From an uncultured Bacteroidales bacterium (GTDB taxonomy: Bacteria; Bacteroidota; Bacteroidia; Bacteroidales; UBA932): a stretch of 51,240 nucleotides of DNA. Both the position numbers and the translations under genes were made by a program. Under the pieces are notes generated by a model. That model was not told the origin of the DNA, made no database searches, and saw nothing but the letters and a program-made list of their open reading frames with translations. How positions within the stretch are numbered: the stretch's first letter is position 1; each line of letters starts with the position of its first letter. The stretch covers positions 1 through 51,240 of the forward strand of contig ONJB01000037.1 in assembly GCA_900318015.1 (NCBI GenBank). Direction: 5' to 3'. Below, one piece after another: positions 1 through 8,342 of this stretch.

Positions 1-1236
1 ACCCCTCCGACGGACGTCATCTACATCATCATCGCGGCCGTCACCTGCGCCGGCACCCTCCAGGCGTCGGGCGGTATGGACTGGATGATCCAGATCGCGG
101 AACGGATGCTCCGCAAGCACCCGGACCACATCACCTTCCTGGGCCCGCTCGTGACCTTCTTCCTGACCGTCCTCGTGGGCACGGGCCACGTGGTCTATAC
201 CATCATGCCCATCATCTGCGACATCGCCCTGAAGAAGAACATCCGGCCCGAGCGCCCCTGCGGCGTCGCGTCCGTCGCTTCGCAGGTGGGTATCACCTGC
301 TCGCCGATCGCCGCCGCCGTCGTCGCCTTCGTCACCATCTCCAACGCGAACGGCTACATGGTCTCGATCCCGCAGGTGCTGATGGTCACCATCCCCGCCT
401 GCCTCATCGGCCTGATGTGCGCCGCCCTCGCTTCCTTCAAACGCGGCAAGGACCTCGACGTCGACCCTGAATTCCAGAAGCGCAAGGCCGATCCCGAGCA
501 GTACGCCTACATGTACGGCAGCTCCGCCACCACCCTGGACAAGGTCATCACCAAGGAGGCCAAGGCTTCCGTGTTCGTGTTCCTGGGATCCCTCCTCGTG
601 ATCGTGGGCTTCGCGTTCTGCCAGATGATCCACACGGCCGACGGCAAGTCCATCGCCGAGGCCATCGCCATCCCGAAGATGAACATCTGCATCCAGATCA
701 TCATGCTCGTGGCCGCCGCCTGCAACATCATCTTCTGCAAGGCCTCCCCGAAGAAGGCCGTCGCCGGCGCTGTCTGGCAGTCCGGCATGGTCGCGGTGGT
801 CGCCATCTACGGCATCGCCTGGATGGCCGACACCTACTTCGGCAACTACATGGACGAGATGAAGGCCATGCTCACCGGCCTGGTCACGAACTACCCGTGG
901 TCCATCGCCCTCGTCTTCTTCCTCGTCTCCGTGCTCATCAACAGCCAGGGCGCCGTGGTCGTCGCTTTCCTCCCGCTGGCCTACCAGCTGGGCATCGCCG
1001 GTCCCGTCCTCCTGGGCGTCCTCCCGAGCGTGTACGGCTACTTCTTCATCCCGAACTATCCTTCCGATATCGCCACCGTGAACTTCGACCGGTCAGGCAC
1101 CACGGTCATCGGCAAATACCTCCTGAACCACAGCTTCATGATGCCGGGCATGATCAGCGTAGTCGTCTCCACGATTGTCGGCTACCTGATTACCACCGTC
1201 CTCTTCCCCGGCTACTTTGGCAGCTTCGTCCAGTAG
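1..1236 (+). CDS. anaerobic C4-dicarboxylate transporter, DcuA/DcuB family (5' truncated)
   Basis: Inner-membrane carrier that exchanges or takes up C4-dicarboxylates (fumarate, malate, succinate, aspartate), typically in anaerobic fumarate respiration. The reading frame is open from base 1, so the N-terminus lies outside the window; the ATG at 76 is internal. The visible 411 residues show family features: ASGGMDWM, then GTGHVVYTIMPII and a NIRPERP loop, followed by hydrophobic segments consistent with about eight membrane spans. It ends in TAG at 1234-1236, and a tRNA promoter lies directly after it. Family assignment is firm; DcuA versus DcuB cannot be decided. Confidence 0.93.
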   Translation, partial: TPPTDVIYIIIAAVTCAGTLQASGGMDWMIQIAERMLRKHPDHITFLGPLVTFFLTVLVGTGHVVYTIMPIICDIALKKNIRPERPCGVASVASQVGITCSPIAAAVVAFVTISNANGYMVSIPQVLMVTIPACLIGLMCAALASFKRGKDLDVDPEFQKRKADPEQYAYMYGSSATTLDKVITKEAKASVFVFLGSLLVIVGFAFCQMIHTADGKSIAEAIAIPKMNICIQIIMLVAAACNIIFCKASPKKAVAGAVWQSGMVAVVAIYGIAWMADTYFGNYMDEMKAMLTGLVTNYPWSIALVFFLVSVLINSQGAVVVAFLPLAYQLGIAGPVLLGVLPSVYGYFFIPNYPSDIATVNFDRSGTTVIGKYLLNHSFMMPGMISVVVSTIVGYLITTVLFPGYFGSFVQ

Positions 1237-1255
1237 GAAATTCGGAAAAATTGCT

Positions 1256-1263
1256 TACCTTTG
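1256..1263 (+). promoter_or_regulatory. -7 promoter element for tRNA-Arg
   Basis: TACCTTTG matches the Bacteroidetes -7 consensus TAnnTTTG and lies 21 bases before the mature tRNA. No clear TTTG -33 box is seen. Confidence 0.7.
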
Positions 1264-1284
1264 CACTCCCTTCCCAGGGAGTAC

Positions 1285-1358
1285 GGTTCCGTAGCTCAGC
1301 TGGATAGAGCAACAGCCTTCTAAGCTGTGGGTCTTGGGTTCGAATCCCAACGGAATCA
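1285..1358 (+). tRNA. tRNA-Arg (anticodon TCT)
   Basis: Full cloverleaf: acceptor GGTTCCG pairs with CGGAATC (one G-T), anticodon stem ACAGC/GCTGT encloses the loop CTTCTAA with anticodon TCT, and the T arm contains GGTTCGAATCC. Discriminator A; CCA is not encoded. It reads AGA codons. Confidence 0.95.
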
Positions 1359-1359
1359 C

Positions 1360-1387
1360 AAAACGGCAGCCATGCGGCTGCCGTTTT
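1360..1387 (+). terminator. intrinsic terminator after tRNA-Arg
   Basis: Perfect 12-bp stem (AAAACGGCAGCC / GGCTGCCGTTTT) with an ATGC loop; the T run is part of the 3' arm. It follows the tRNA by one base. Confidence 0.8.
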
Positions 1388-1410
1388 GCGATGATGGCAT
1401 TTCATGCATT

Positions 1411-1539
1411 GGGGGGCTAACCCCCCAAACCCCCTGCGTCGCTTCGCTCCGAAGGTGCCTCGATTCGGTGTCGGTGCTTTTCCAGGCTTTCAGCCACATG
1501 GCGTCCGTTCTATGCTCGTACATTAGCCCCCCGCAGGGG
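1411..1539. repeat. inverted-repeat-bounded intergenic element
   Basis: GGGGGGCTAA (1411-1420) is repeated inverted as TTAGCCCCCC (1523-1532). A second inverted pair lies just inside and outside it: CCCCTGCG (1431-1438) and CGCAGGGG (1532-1539). A local GGGGGG-CTAA-CCCCCC hairpin (1411-1426) competes with the long-range pairing. No credible gene lies inside. It could be a small non-autonomous mobile or REP-like element, or a structured RNA; the sequence alone does not decide. Confidence 0.5.
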
Positions 1540-1635
1540 CAGGGATGTGGCCGGCCTCCGGCCGGACAAATCCCAACACCTTGCACAATCTTCGCAAGAA
1601 ATGCTTATCTTCGCACAAACCAACGATATTCTCCT

Positions 1636-2197
1636 ATGTGCCAATTCCTTTCACGACTGGTCCTGATCGCCGTGGCGATCTTGACGGCGTCCTGTTCATC
1701 CGACCCCGGCAGCCTGGAGCTGTCTTTCCAGTATAACAAGCAGCCCGGCCCCGGCTCCAACCAGTATGCCGTCTGGATCGAGAATGCCGACGGGCAGGTC
1801 GTCAAGACCCTCTATGTCAGGCCGCAGCCGCGACGGTTCCAAGCCCGCCCGCGGCTATACCTACCGTCCATCCTGCACGCCGACGTGGGTACAGCATGTC
1901 GGCGCCGAGTCGCTCACGGACGAGCAGATCGACGCCTTTACGGGCGCCACGCCTGCCCAGGGCGGCATCCAGACCTTCACCTGGGACTTCACCGACCAGG
2001 ACAATCGGCCCGTAGCCAAAGGCACCTATCGCTTCTACATCGAGGCTACCTACAACGGTCCCAGCGTCGTGACGCATACCGGCACGGTCACTTACGGCGC
2101 TCCTGCCGGAGACATCCCGGTCGAGACCTCCTACATCGAGGCTTCGGAGGACCGCAAGGACATGATTACGGATGTCAAGGCCCGGTTGGTCCATTGA
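1636..2197 (+). pseudogene. DUF2271 lipoprotein, frameshifted
   Basis: DUF2271 proteins are periplasmic or lipid-anchored proteins of unknown function. From the ATG at 1636 the first frame gives a lipoprotein signal (LIAVAILTASC) and QYAVWIENADGQVVKTLYV. The family-like continuation then moves to the next frame at about 1815-1825: DGSKPARGYTYRP, PTWVQHV, DAFTGATPAQGG, TFTWDFTDQD, GTYRFYIEATY, ending with TGA at 2195-2197. One extra base (or loss of two) near the GC-rich string at 1818-1836 explains this. It may be a true lesion or a sequencing error. A -7-like TATCTTCG lies at 1606-1613. Confidence 0.7.
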
Positions 2198-2213
2198 TCC
2201 GGTATACAAGCCT

Positions 2214-3170
2214 ATGAAGAGCCCGAAGAAACTCCTTTGGACGCTGGCAGGCATCGCTGCCGTGATTTTGCTTGCCTGTGTCGGTATCAAACTGTTCGAC
2301 GGCCGGTCCCCGCAGGCCTTCTTCGTGCACAAGGTCATCGGTTTCAGGGCGTTGGATCTGAAGAAGTACGAGGCGGACAAGGCGGATTTGTCGGACAAGG
2401 GGACCGTGGCGATTCCTGCAGGAATCAAGTTCCCCCGGCCGATGCGGGAATACCGCGTGAACGGCATGCAGGTTTTCGAGGCGGATCCCGCAGACGATTC
2501 CAAGCCAATCCTCTTGTATCTCCACGGAGGAGGGTACTGTCACAATTTCGCGAAGCAGCACTGGAAGGCGCTCGCCGAATGGGCCGACATGGCTGGATGT
2601 GGCATCGTGGCACCCAATTATCCGTTGCTGCCTCTCCATACGGCCGCGGAGGCCCATCCACTGGTCTTGGCACTCTATGAGGAACTGTTGCAGCGGTATC
2701 CGGCCGGCCGTATCGTCATCGCGGGCGACTCCGCCGGCGGCGGCTTCACCCTGGCCCTGGCACAGGAGATCCGGGACTTCTCCATCGGTCTTCCCAGGCA
2801 CCTCATCCTCATCGCGCCCTGGGTTGACATCCTGGGCGGGGATGCGTCGATTCAGAAACACGACAATTGGCTCACCGTGGAAGCGCTTCCCAAGTTCGGG
2901 CTCGACTGGGCCGACGACATCGACCCCAAGGACCCGATGGTATCGCCGCTATACGGCAGCATGCATGGGCTTCCGCCCACCGATATCTACGCTGGCACCT
3001 GGGACGTCCTCTACACGGACGTTGTCAAGGCCTATGACAAGATGAAGGCCGCTGGCGTGGATGTCCGCCTGCACGTAGGAGAGAAGATGGACCATGTTTA
3101 CCCGCTCCTGCCCACCCCCGAAGGAAAGGCGGCCCGCAAGGAGATCGCGGAGATTCTATCGGCATGGTGA
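2214..3170 (+). CDS. alpha/beta hydrolase, esterase/lipase (HSL-like)
   Basis: Probable carboxylic-ester hydrolase of the alpha/beta-hydrolase-3 (hormone-sensitive lipase-like) group, 318 residues. An N-terminal hydrophobic helix (residues 8-25) without an obvious cleavage site suggests a membrane-anchored enzyme facing the periplasm. The oxyanion motif HGGGY is at 104-108, nucleophile elbow GDSAG at 171-175 (Ser173), and the likely acid and base are Asp264 (GTWD) and His294 (KMDHVYP). The ATG at 2214 was chosen because upstream in-frame codons overlap the preceding gene and the hydrophobic anchor starts there. It begins 16 bases after the DUF2271 stop and may be co-transcribed with it. Natural substrate unknown. 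Confidence 0.88.
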   Translation: MKSPKKLLWTLAGIAAVILLACVGIKLFDGRSPQAFFVHKVIGFRALDLKKYEADKADLSDKGTVAIPAGIKFPRPMREYRVNGMQVFEADPADDSKPILLYLHGGGYCHNFAKQHWKALAEWADMAGCGIVAPNYPLLPLHTAAEAHPLVLALYEELLQRYPAGRIVIAGDSAGGGFTLALAQEIRDFSIGLPRHLILIAPWVDILGGDASIQKHDNWLTVEALPKFGLDWADDIDPKDPMVSPLYGSMHGLPPTDIYAGTWDVLYTDVVKAYDKMKAAGVDVRLHVGEKMDHVYPLLPTPEGKAARKEIAEILSAW

Positions 3171-3180
3171 TCTCTCTCTT

Positions 3181-3591
3181 TCAGCAAAAAGAAATATGCA
3201 TCAACTCCCTTCCGAGCTGCTGCAAGGCGGATTCCATCTTCTGAAGTTGTGCCTTCCGAGGTTTCGACACGCCATGCATATAAGCCCAGATCTGTTTCGG
3301 GTTGATTCCGGATAGCCGGCCCAATGCAGCCGGGGTGATGATGCCGGCGTAATAGCCCATTAAGTCCTTTACGTTCCACTTCGTCTGGAATTCAAACGGT
3401 TCGTCCAGCCAGTCCGGATAGATGAAAGCGATTTCCCGTCCATCCTGCTTGACAAGCCGGAGTGTCTCGCGGAGTTCGTCCAAGGCTTCCGCCGGGGTAT
3501 TCCCACCCCCAAAGAGGGCCGGATGGTCGCTGCAACAGGCCGAATAGAATCCATCGGCGCCTACGCTCATGGTAATTTCCACTTTTCTCAT
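3181..3591 (-). CDS. hicB: HicB-family antitoxin
   Basis: Antitoxin of a type II HicAB module, 136 residues. The N-terminal half (about 1-65) is the partly degraded RNase-H-like HicB domain: VEITMSVGADGFYSA followed by GGNTPAEALDELRETL. The C-terminal part (about 84-130) looks like a helix-turn-helix (ITPAALGRLSGINPKQIWAY), which in this family binds the operon's own promoter. The start ATG (3589-3591) overlaps the hicA stop as ATGA, so translation is probably coupled. Longer upstream codons in the same frame run through hicA and are rejected. Confidence 0.88.
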   Translation of the reverse strand: MRKVEITMSVGADGFYSACCSDHPALFGGGNTPAEALDELRETLRLVKQDGREIAFIYPDWLDEPFEFQTKWNVKDLMGYYAGIITPAALGRLSGINPKQIWAYMHGVSKPRKAQLQKMESALQQLGRELMHISFC

Positions 3592-3773
3592 CGTATTCCC
3601 ATTTCTTGCAAAATCTTCTTGGCGAAATCGTTCCCGATTTCCTTGCCTTTGTGAAAAGGAACCGTATATACCGTCCCGTCTTTCACATAGCGCTTGTGGC
3701 TTCCTTTTCCCCTCTTCGGGAGCTCGACCCATCCATTTTGAGTTATGAGTCGATGCAATTCGGCGTATTTCAT
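3588..3773 (-). CDS. hicA: HicA-family toxin (mRNA interferase)
   Basis: Small RNA-cleaving toxin, 61 residues, with a double-stranded RNA-binding-like fold. Family marks are visible: N-terminal helix MKYAELHRLI, GWVELPKRGKGSHKRYV with the catalytic His26 in GSH, then TVPFHKGKEIGNDFAKKILQEMGI. Length and motif order are typical of HicA. It is first in a two-gene operon with hicB. Its promoter (TATCTTTG on the minus strand at 3787-3794) sits only 13 bases before the start codon, so the leader is very short. Confidence 0.92.
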   Translation of the reverse strand: MKYAELHRLITQNGWVELPKRGKGSHKRYVKDGTVYTVPFHKGKEIGNDFAKKILQEMGIR

Positions 3774-3786
3774 GGATCAAGCAGTA

Positions 3787-3821
3787 CAAAGATAGATAAA
3801 TTTCTTTTATAGAACACAAAA
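3787..3821 (-). promoter_or_regulatory. hicAB promoter
   Basis: On the minus strand TATCTTTG (3787-3794) is preceded by TTTTG (3817-3821). The surrounding 60 bases are very AT-rich compared with the genome. The spacing (22) is slightly longer than usual. Confidence 0.6.
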
Positions 3822-4021
3822 TAGTAGAAAAATTTCGTTTTTATCGGTGCTGTCCTACTCGTTCATTTTTCCCAAACCTACTCAAAAACCACCGAACCGA
3901 GGGCAAGAAACATAAAAATGTGGCGAAATGTTTTGGGTTGTTTCACGAAAACACGTGCCCGTTTAGGCCGATAATCACTATCTTTATCCCCGCGAACAAC
4001 GAACCCTATTCTGAACGACCG

Positions 4022-4873
4022 ATGAAACATGACTTTCCCAAAGGAACCAGCCTGGCGCTGATCGCCGGGATGTATGTGTTCGCCCTGTGTATCGGGGTGC
4101 GCGCCTTTGCCTGGGCGGTGGATGTGATGCCGGAGGTATGGGCCCTGCTGGTGGCCGACGTCGTGATGACGGTGCTCATCTGGGGCTTCGGTCTGGCGTA
4201 TGAGAACGTGTCCATCTACGATCCTTACTGGAGCGTCATCCCGCCGACGATGTTCACCGCGTGGGCCCTGTACAAGCACTGTTTCACGCTTCCGGTCATC
4301 CTGCTTCTCGTCGCCGTGTGGTGGTGGGGGATTCGGCTCACAGGCAATTGGGTGTGGACTTTCAAGGGAATCGGGCACGAGGACTGGCGCTATACCCGCT
4401 ACCGGGAAACGCAGTCACCGTTCCTTTTCCAGGTGACGAACTTCTTCGGGCTGAACATGGTGCCCACGCTGGTCGTTTTCGCGTGCATGCTGCCGGGATT
4501 CGGCCTGTTCGAGGCCGCCGGACCCGCGAACGCGCTCACCTGGGCGGGCTTTGCCATCTGCCTTGCCTCGGCCACCCTCCAGCTCGTGGCCGATACCCAG
4601 ATCCACCGTTTCCGGGCCGCGCATCCCGGCGCGGTGTGCGACGTGGGCCTGTGGAAGCGCGGCCGCCATCCGAACTACTTCGGGGAAGTGATGATGTGGT
4701 GGGGCGTCTGGCTGATGTACGCCTCCCTGCGGGGCATTGACTGGCTGATGCTTGCGCCCTTCGCGATGACCGACCTCTTCCTCTTCATCAGCATCCCGAT
4801 GATGGAGCGCCGCCAGCTGGCGCACAAGCCGGCGTACGCCGCCTACCGGAAGCGTACGCGGCTGTTCATCTAG
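4022..4873 (+). CDS. DUF1295 (steroid 5-alpha-reductase-like) membrane protein
   Basis: Integral membrane protein of 283 residues in the DUF1295 group, related to 3-oxo-5-alpha-steroid 4-dehydrogenases and isoprenylcysteine methyltransferase-type enzymes. Visible signs are several hydrophobic helices, YENVSIYDPYWSVIPP in the first half, RLTGNWVWTFKGIGHEDWRY mid-protein, and RHPNYFGEVMMWWGVWL near the C-terminus, the cofactor-binding signature of this fold. The real substrate of bacterial members is generally unknown. The ATG at 4022 was chosen because upstream codons are not hydrophobic and overlap the promoter (TATCTTTA, 3979-3986). It stands alone between hicAB and the patatin gene. Confidence 0.87.
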   Translation: MKHDFPKGTSLALIAGMYVFALCIGVRAFAWAVDVMPEVWALLVADVVMTVLIWGFGLAYENVSIYDPYWSVIPPTMFTAWALYKHCFTLPVILLLVAVWWWGIRLTGNWVWTFKGIGHEDWRYTRYRETQSPFLFQVTNFFGLNMVPTLVVFACMLPGFGLFEAAGPANALTWAGFAICLASATLQLVADTQIHRFRAAHPGAVCDVGLWKRGRHPNYFGEVMMWWGVWLMYASLRGIDWLMLAPFAMTDLFLFISIPMMERRQLAHKPAYAAYRKRTRLFI

Positions 4874-4914
4874 CCGGAACGGTGGCCCGCATCCGGTTAT
4901 TGCGGGATAATCGC

Positions 4915-4922
4915 TATCTTTG
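4915..4922 (+). promoter_or_regulatory. -7 element of the patatin gene
   Basis: TATCTTTG, 24 bases before the ATG at 4947; exact consensus. Confidence 0.7.
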
Positions 4923-4946
4923 CAACCTAAACTCCTTTTTCAGCCT

Positions 4947-7355
4947 ATGAAACGCATCCTCATAGCCGTCCTGGCCACGCTTGTGGCCATCAGCGCGTTC
5001 GCCCAGAACCGAAACGGGCTGGTCATGCCCAGCGTGGATCCCAAGGCGGATTCCGCCGCCATCGCCCGCGTCCGGGCCCGGATGGACTCCATCCGCCAGC
5101 ACCGGCCCACCGTCGCCGTCATCCTCGGCGGAGGCGGCGCCCGCGGCATGGCCCATATCGGCATGCTCAAATACATGGAGCAGCTGGGCATTCCCGTGGA
5201 CCTGGTGGGCGGCACCAGCATGGGCGGCCTGGTGGCCGGCCTGTATTCCCTCGGCTACGATGCGCAGTATCTGGACTCTCTCGTCCGGAGCATCGACTGG
5301 ACCGTCATGATGTCCGACAAAGTGCCGGATTCGTACCAGAGCTACAGGCGCCGGAAGAACAACGAACGGTTCGCCCTGACCATTCCTTTCCATTATGAGG
5401 AGGAAGACGCGATTTCCCGGCTCAGCCGCGAGATGGACCTGGAAAAGACGATGGACAATGTCGAGACCAGTTCCTCCGACATCGCCACCGAAGTCATGAC
5501 CCAGGTGGGCATGGGCCTGCCCGACGGCTACCTGTTCGGCTACAACATCCGCAACACCCTGAGCTCCGTCTCCGTCGGCTATCAGGATTCCCTCGTCTTC
5601 GAGCACCTGCCCATTCCCTTCTTCTGCGTGGCGACGGACATGTACTCCATGAGCGAGAAGAACTGGACGTCCGGCCTGCTGGTGGATGCCATGCGTTCCA
5701 CGATGTCCATCCCGTTCTATTTCCGGCCGGTCCGCACCCAGGACATGATCCTGTCCGACGGCGGCACGCGGAACAACTTTCCCGTCGATGTCGCCAAGGC
5801 GATGGGGGCCGACATCGTGATCGGCTCCGAGATGCCGGTGGACCGGGAACTCACCGAGCTGGGTTCCGCCGCCAGCCTGCTGATGCAGAACATCACGATG
5901 ATGTCCTCCGACGCCGCCCGCATCAACCGGCTCAAGACCGACATCCTGCTCCAGCACGAGCTGCCCGGCTACACCATGCTTTCCTTCGACAAGGAGAGCG
6001 TCGCCAACATCATCCGGCTGGGCTATGAACTGGCGGAGGAATATAAGGATGATTTCGAGAAGGTGGCCCGGAAAGTCGGCGCGCAGCCGCGGAAACTGAA
6101 CCATGCGCGCGCCGTCGACCTCGGAAAGGAAAAGATCCAGATCGGCGCCATCGGCGTGGAGGGCATCACGCCGGAAGAACGGAAACTCCTTCTCGGCTCC
6201 CGTTTCATGCCCAAGGGAGGCCTGTACGGCCGCCAGGAGATCGAAGCGCTCCTGTCCTACCTGTACGGTACCCGCGCTTTCGAATCGGTCACCTACCGGA
6301 TCTGCGGCGCCCAGGAGCCCTATACCCTCATCTTCGACTGCCAGAAAGGGCAGACGAACGAATTCGGCGTGGGTGTCCATATCGACAACGACGAGGTCGT
6401 GTACGTAAGTGGCGTCCTGGGCATCGGAACACGCAAGCTCAGCGGGCCCCGGCTCCTGGCCGAGATCAAGATCGGCAACAACCCCATCCTGAATGTCGAA
6501 GGATCCTACAAGCCCCTGAACGGCTATCCGACCGTGGGCATCGGCCTGCTGACCCGCTATTGGCAGGAAAGCGGGACCAATGTGTCTTTCAACGAGCTGC
6601 ATTCGCGATTGAACCTGTTCGTCGAGGACGGGCGGTTCGTGTGGGGACGGGTCCGTCTGGGATTGTCCACCGACTTCTCGCCGCTCATCTCCGCAGCGGG
6701 CGATGAAGGACGCTATTTCAACTGGATGCTCAAGAACCGCTGGTGTTCCGCCTTCTCGGACATTCGCCTGGACACGTTCAACGACGGCTATTTCCCTACC
6801 AAGGGCTTCCGCCTGGACCTGAACGGCCGGTATATGTTCTACGGTCTCCGTGAAGGATGGGAGGACGAGGGGCAGGTCACGACGGACCGGCTCCCCAACT
6901 ATTTCATCGGTCTGGGCTCCGTTTCGGCCGCGCTCACGTCCGGTCGATGGACGTTACTTCCCAGCCTGTATCTGGGTTATACCAGCGCGACGATGAGCAT
7001 TGTCCATCCGACCCATGCGCTGGCCATCGGCGGTATGGTCGGCGGTCGCTATGTGGATTACCAGATTCCTTTCTTCGGGATAAACCGCGGCATGCGGGCG
7101 CTCTATGGTTACGTGGCTTCGCCGCAAGTGAACCTCCAGTACCGGATCAGCCACAAGAACTACCTGACGGCGCGCTCCGGCCTGTTCGCGAATCATTACG
7201 ATTCTTTCAAGGGATTGTTCAAAGAGCCGCTTCTCGACTATGCCTTCGGTCTGGACTTCGGCCGCAAGACAGTCGCCGGCCCGTTCCGCTTCGGGCTGGC
7301 CTGGAGCAAGCGGACCCACTTCGGCGGCTACTTCTCCTTCGGCTACGACTTCTAG
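4947..7355 (+). CDS. patatin-like phospholipase with outer-membrane beta-barrel
   Basis: Predicted lipid acyl hydrolase fused to an Omp85-type barrel, 802 residues, resembling type Vd (PlpD-like) proteins. A signal peptide ends near SAFAQ (residue 20). The patatin domain (about 55-310) has the oxyanion loop GGGGARGMAH (61-70), nucleophile GTSMG (Ser91) and DGG with the catalytic Asp271. Residues about 355-440 look like a POTRA domain (IGAIGVEGITPEERKLL), and the rest is beta-rich and ends in FGYDF with a terminal Phe typical of outer-membrane barrels. Family knowledge suggests the patatin part is carried to the outer membrane or surface. The stop abuts the stop of the convergent DUF4886 gene. 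Confidence 0.92.
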   Translation: MKRILIAVLATLVAISAFAQNRNGLVMPSVDPKADSAAIARVRARMDSIRQHRPTVAVILGGGGARGMAHIGMLKYMEQLGIPVDLVGGTSMGGLVAGLYSLGYDAQYLDSLVRSIDWTVMMSDKVPDSYQSYRRRKNNERFALTIPFHYEEEDAISRLSREMDLEKTMDNVETSSSDIATEVMTQVGMGLPDGYLFGYNIRNTLSSVSVGYQDSLVFEHLPIPFFCVATDMYSMSEKNWTSGLLVDAMRSTMSIPFYFRPVRTQDMILSDGGTRNNFPVDVAKAMGADIVIGSEMPVDRELTELGSAASLLMQNITMMSSDAARINRLKTDILLQHELPGYTMLSFDKESVANIIRLGYELAEEYKDDFEKVARKVGAQPRKLNHARAVDLGKEKIQIGAIGVEGITPEERKLLLGSRFMPKGGLYGRQEIEALLSYLYGTRAFESVTYRICGAQEPYTLIFDCQKGQTNEFGVGVHIDNDEVVYVSGVLGIGTRKLSGPRLLAEIKIGNNPILNVEGSYKPLNGYPTVGIGLLTRYWQESGTNVSFNELHSRLNLFVEDGRFVWGRVRLGLSTDFSPLISAAGDEGRYFNWMLKNRWCSAFSDIRLDTFNDGYFPTKGFRLDLNGRYMFYGLREGWEDEGQVTTDRLPNYFIGLGSVSAALTSGRWTLLPSLYLGYTSATMSIVHPTHALAIGGMVGGRYVDYQIPFFGINRGMRALYGYVASPQVNLQYRISHKNYLTARSGLFANHYDSFKGLFKEPLLDYAFGLDFGRKTVAGPFRFGLAWSKRTHFGGYFSFGYDF

Positions 7356-8264
7356 TTACCGGTATTCTTTCACCGCTTTCACTGCACATTTCTGGCAAAG
7401 GCGCGCGTCTTTGGCGGTAATGGCGTATTCCGTGTCCAGGAGCTGATACCCGTTGCCCAGGACGGACTTGCCCAGGGTTGGCTTGATCAGGGTCTCAAAC
7501 CAGGTACAGGCCGCGATGTAGCGGCCGTGTTGACGCGTGAGGTGATAGCCGTCGCGCGTGAGCTGGTAAACCTTGGAAGTCGCGGGAACCTTCGTGTCGT
7601 TGTTCAACCGCGTACCGCGGGCAATCTGCACGGCTTCTCCGGAGGGGATGATCACCGGGATGTTGAACTGCTTGCTGGCGCGGTCCACGCAACTCTTGAT
7701 GGCCTCGTACATCTGCAACTGGTTCCGCCCATAGCGGGGGAAGGCCCGGTGGTCGGAATTGGTGGCGTAGGCCCAGGTCATGTGCCACACGATGGCGGCA
7801 TGGGGATTGGACGCCTCCTTCCGGATGATGGACACGAGCTTCGGAATGCCCTGTTCATACGTTTCGTAGATACCCGAATCGTCCGAGGCCTGCTGGATCG
7901 TGATGATATCCCAGGGCTCGTCTTTCAGGCCGTCCAGAATCGTGGCGTTCCGGCTGACGGTCACCCATTCGTTCTTCGTGGACTTGTAATAGATGTAGTT
8001 TGCCGTCCCTTCGGCATATTCCTTACAGTGCCTTTCCAGGGTGCAGCCGCCGATGTACAGGCGCGCGACGATGACATTGTGGATGCCCGCGGCCTCGAGC
8101 AGGCCGGGGAGATACTCAGTCCCGTCGTCGGAAAAGCTGTTGCCCACGGCGAGGATCCGGAGGGTGTCCGGATGCTGCGGCAGGGGGTAATTGTCGATGC
8201 GGACCTGGGCAAAGAGGCCTGCGGCCGTGGCGAGCGCGACCAGGGTGAGGAGGAATCGTTTCAT
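7356..8264 (-). CDS. DUF4886 SGNH-type hydrolase
   Basis: Secreted protein of 302 residues with a signal peptide (cleavage likely after LFAQ, residue 20). The motif AVGNSFSDDG at 39-48 matches block I of SGNH/GDSL hydrolases, with Ser43 as the probable nucleophile. ITIQQASDD, MTWAYATNSDH and a late DGYHLTRQHGRYIA (likely catalytic Asp/His block) fit DUF4886. In Bacteroidales such proteins often accompany carbohydrate or sialate deacetylation, but nothing here fixes the substrate. Transcribed from TATCTTTG on the minus strand at 8287-8294, back-to-back with the promoter of the next gene. Confidence 0.88.
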   Translation of the reverse strand: MKRFLLTLVALATAAGLFAQVRIDNYPLPQHPDTLRILAVGNSFSDDGTEYLPGLLEAAGIHNVIVARLYIGGCTLERHCKEYAEGTANYIYYKSTKNEWVTVSRNATILDGLKDEPWDIITIQQASDDSGIYETYEQGIPKLVSIIRKEASNPHAAIVWHMTWAYATNSDHRAFPRYGRNQLQMYEAIKSCVDRASKQFNIPVIIPSGEAVQIARGTRLNNDTKVPATSKVYQLTRDGYHLTRQHGRYIAACTWFETLIKPTLGKSVLGNGYQLLDTEYAITAKDARLCQKCAVKAVKEYR

Positions 8265-8286
8265 CTCATAAGGGGCTGATTACATT

Positions 8287-8314
8287 CAAAGATAAGGAAA
8301 AAATGCTATCTTTG
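8287..8314. promoter_or_regulatory. overlapping divergent promoters
   Basis: Two exact -7 boxes face away from each other: TATCTTTG on the minus strand (8287-8294, for the DUF4886 gene) and on the plus strand (8307-8314, for the barrel gene). Only 12 bases separate them, so the -33 region of each promoter coincides with the -7 box of the other. Confidence 0.7.
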
Positions 8315-8342
8315 TGCCCAATTTATTGGGAACTAATTCGAA

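Noticed and set aside
1327-1635. Upstream extension of the DUF2271 frame through the tRNA and inverted-repeat element
   Set aside because: It would translate tRNA sequence; the lipoprotein signal begins at the ATG at 1636.
3606-3812. 68-codon plus-strand frame across hicA
   Set aside because: Opposite strand of the recognised HicA toxin and its promoter.
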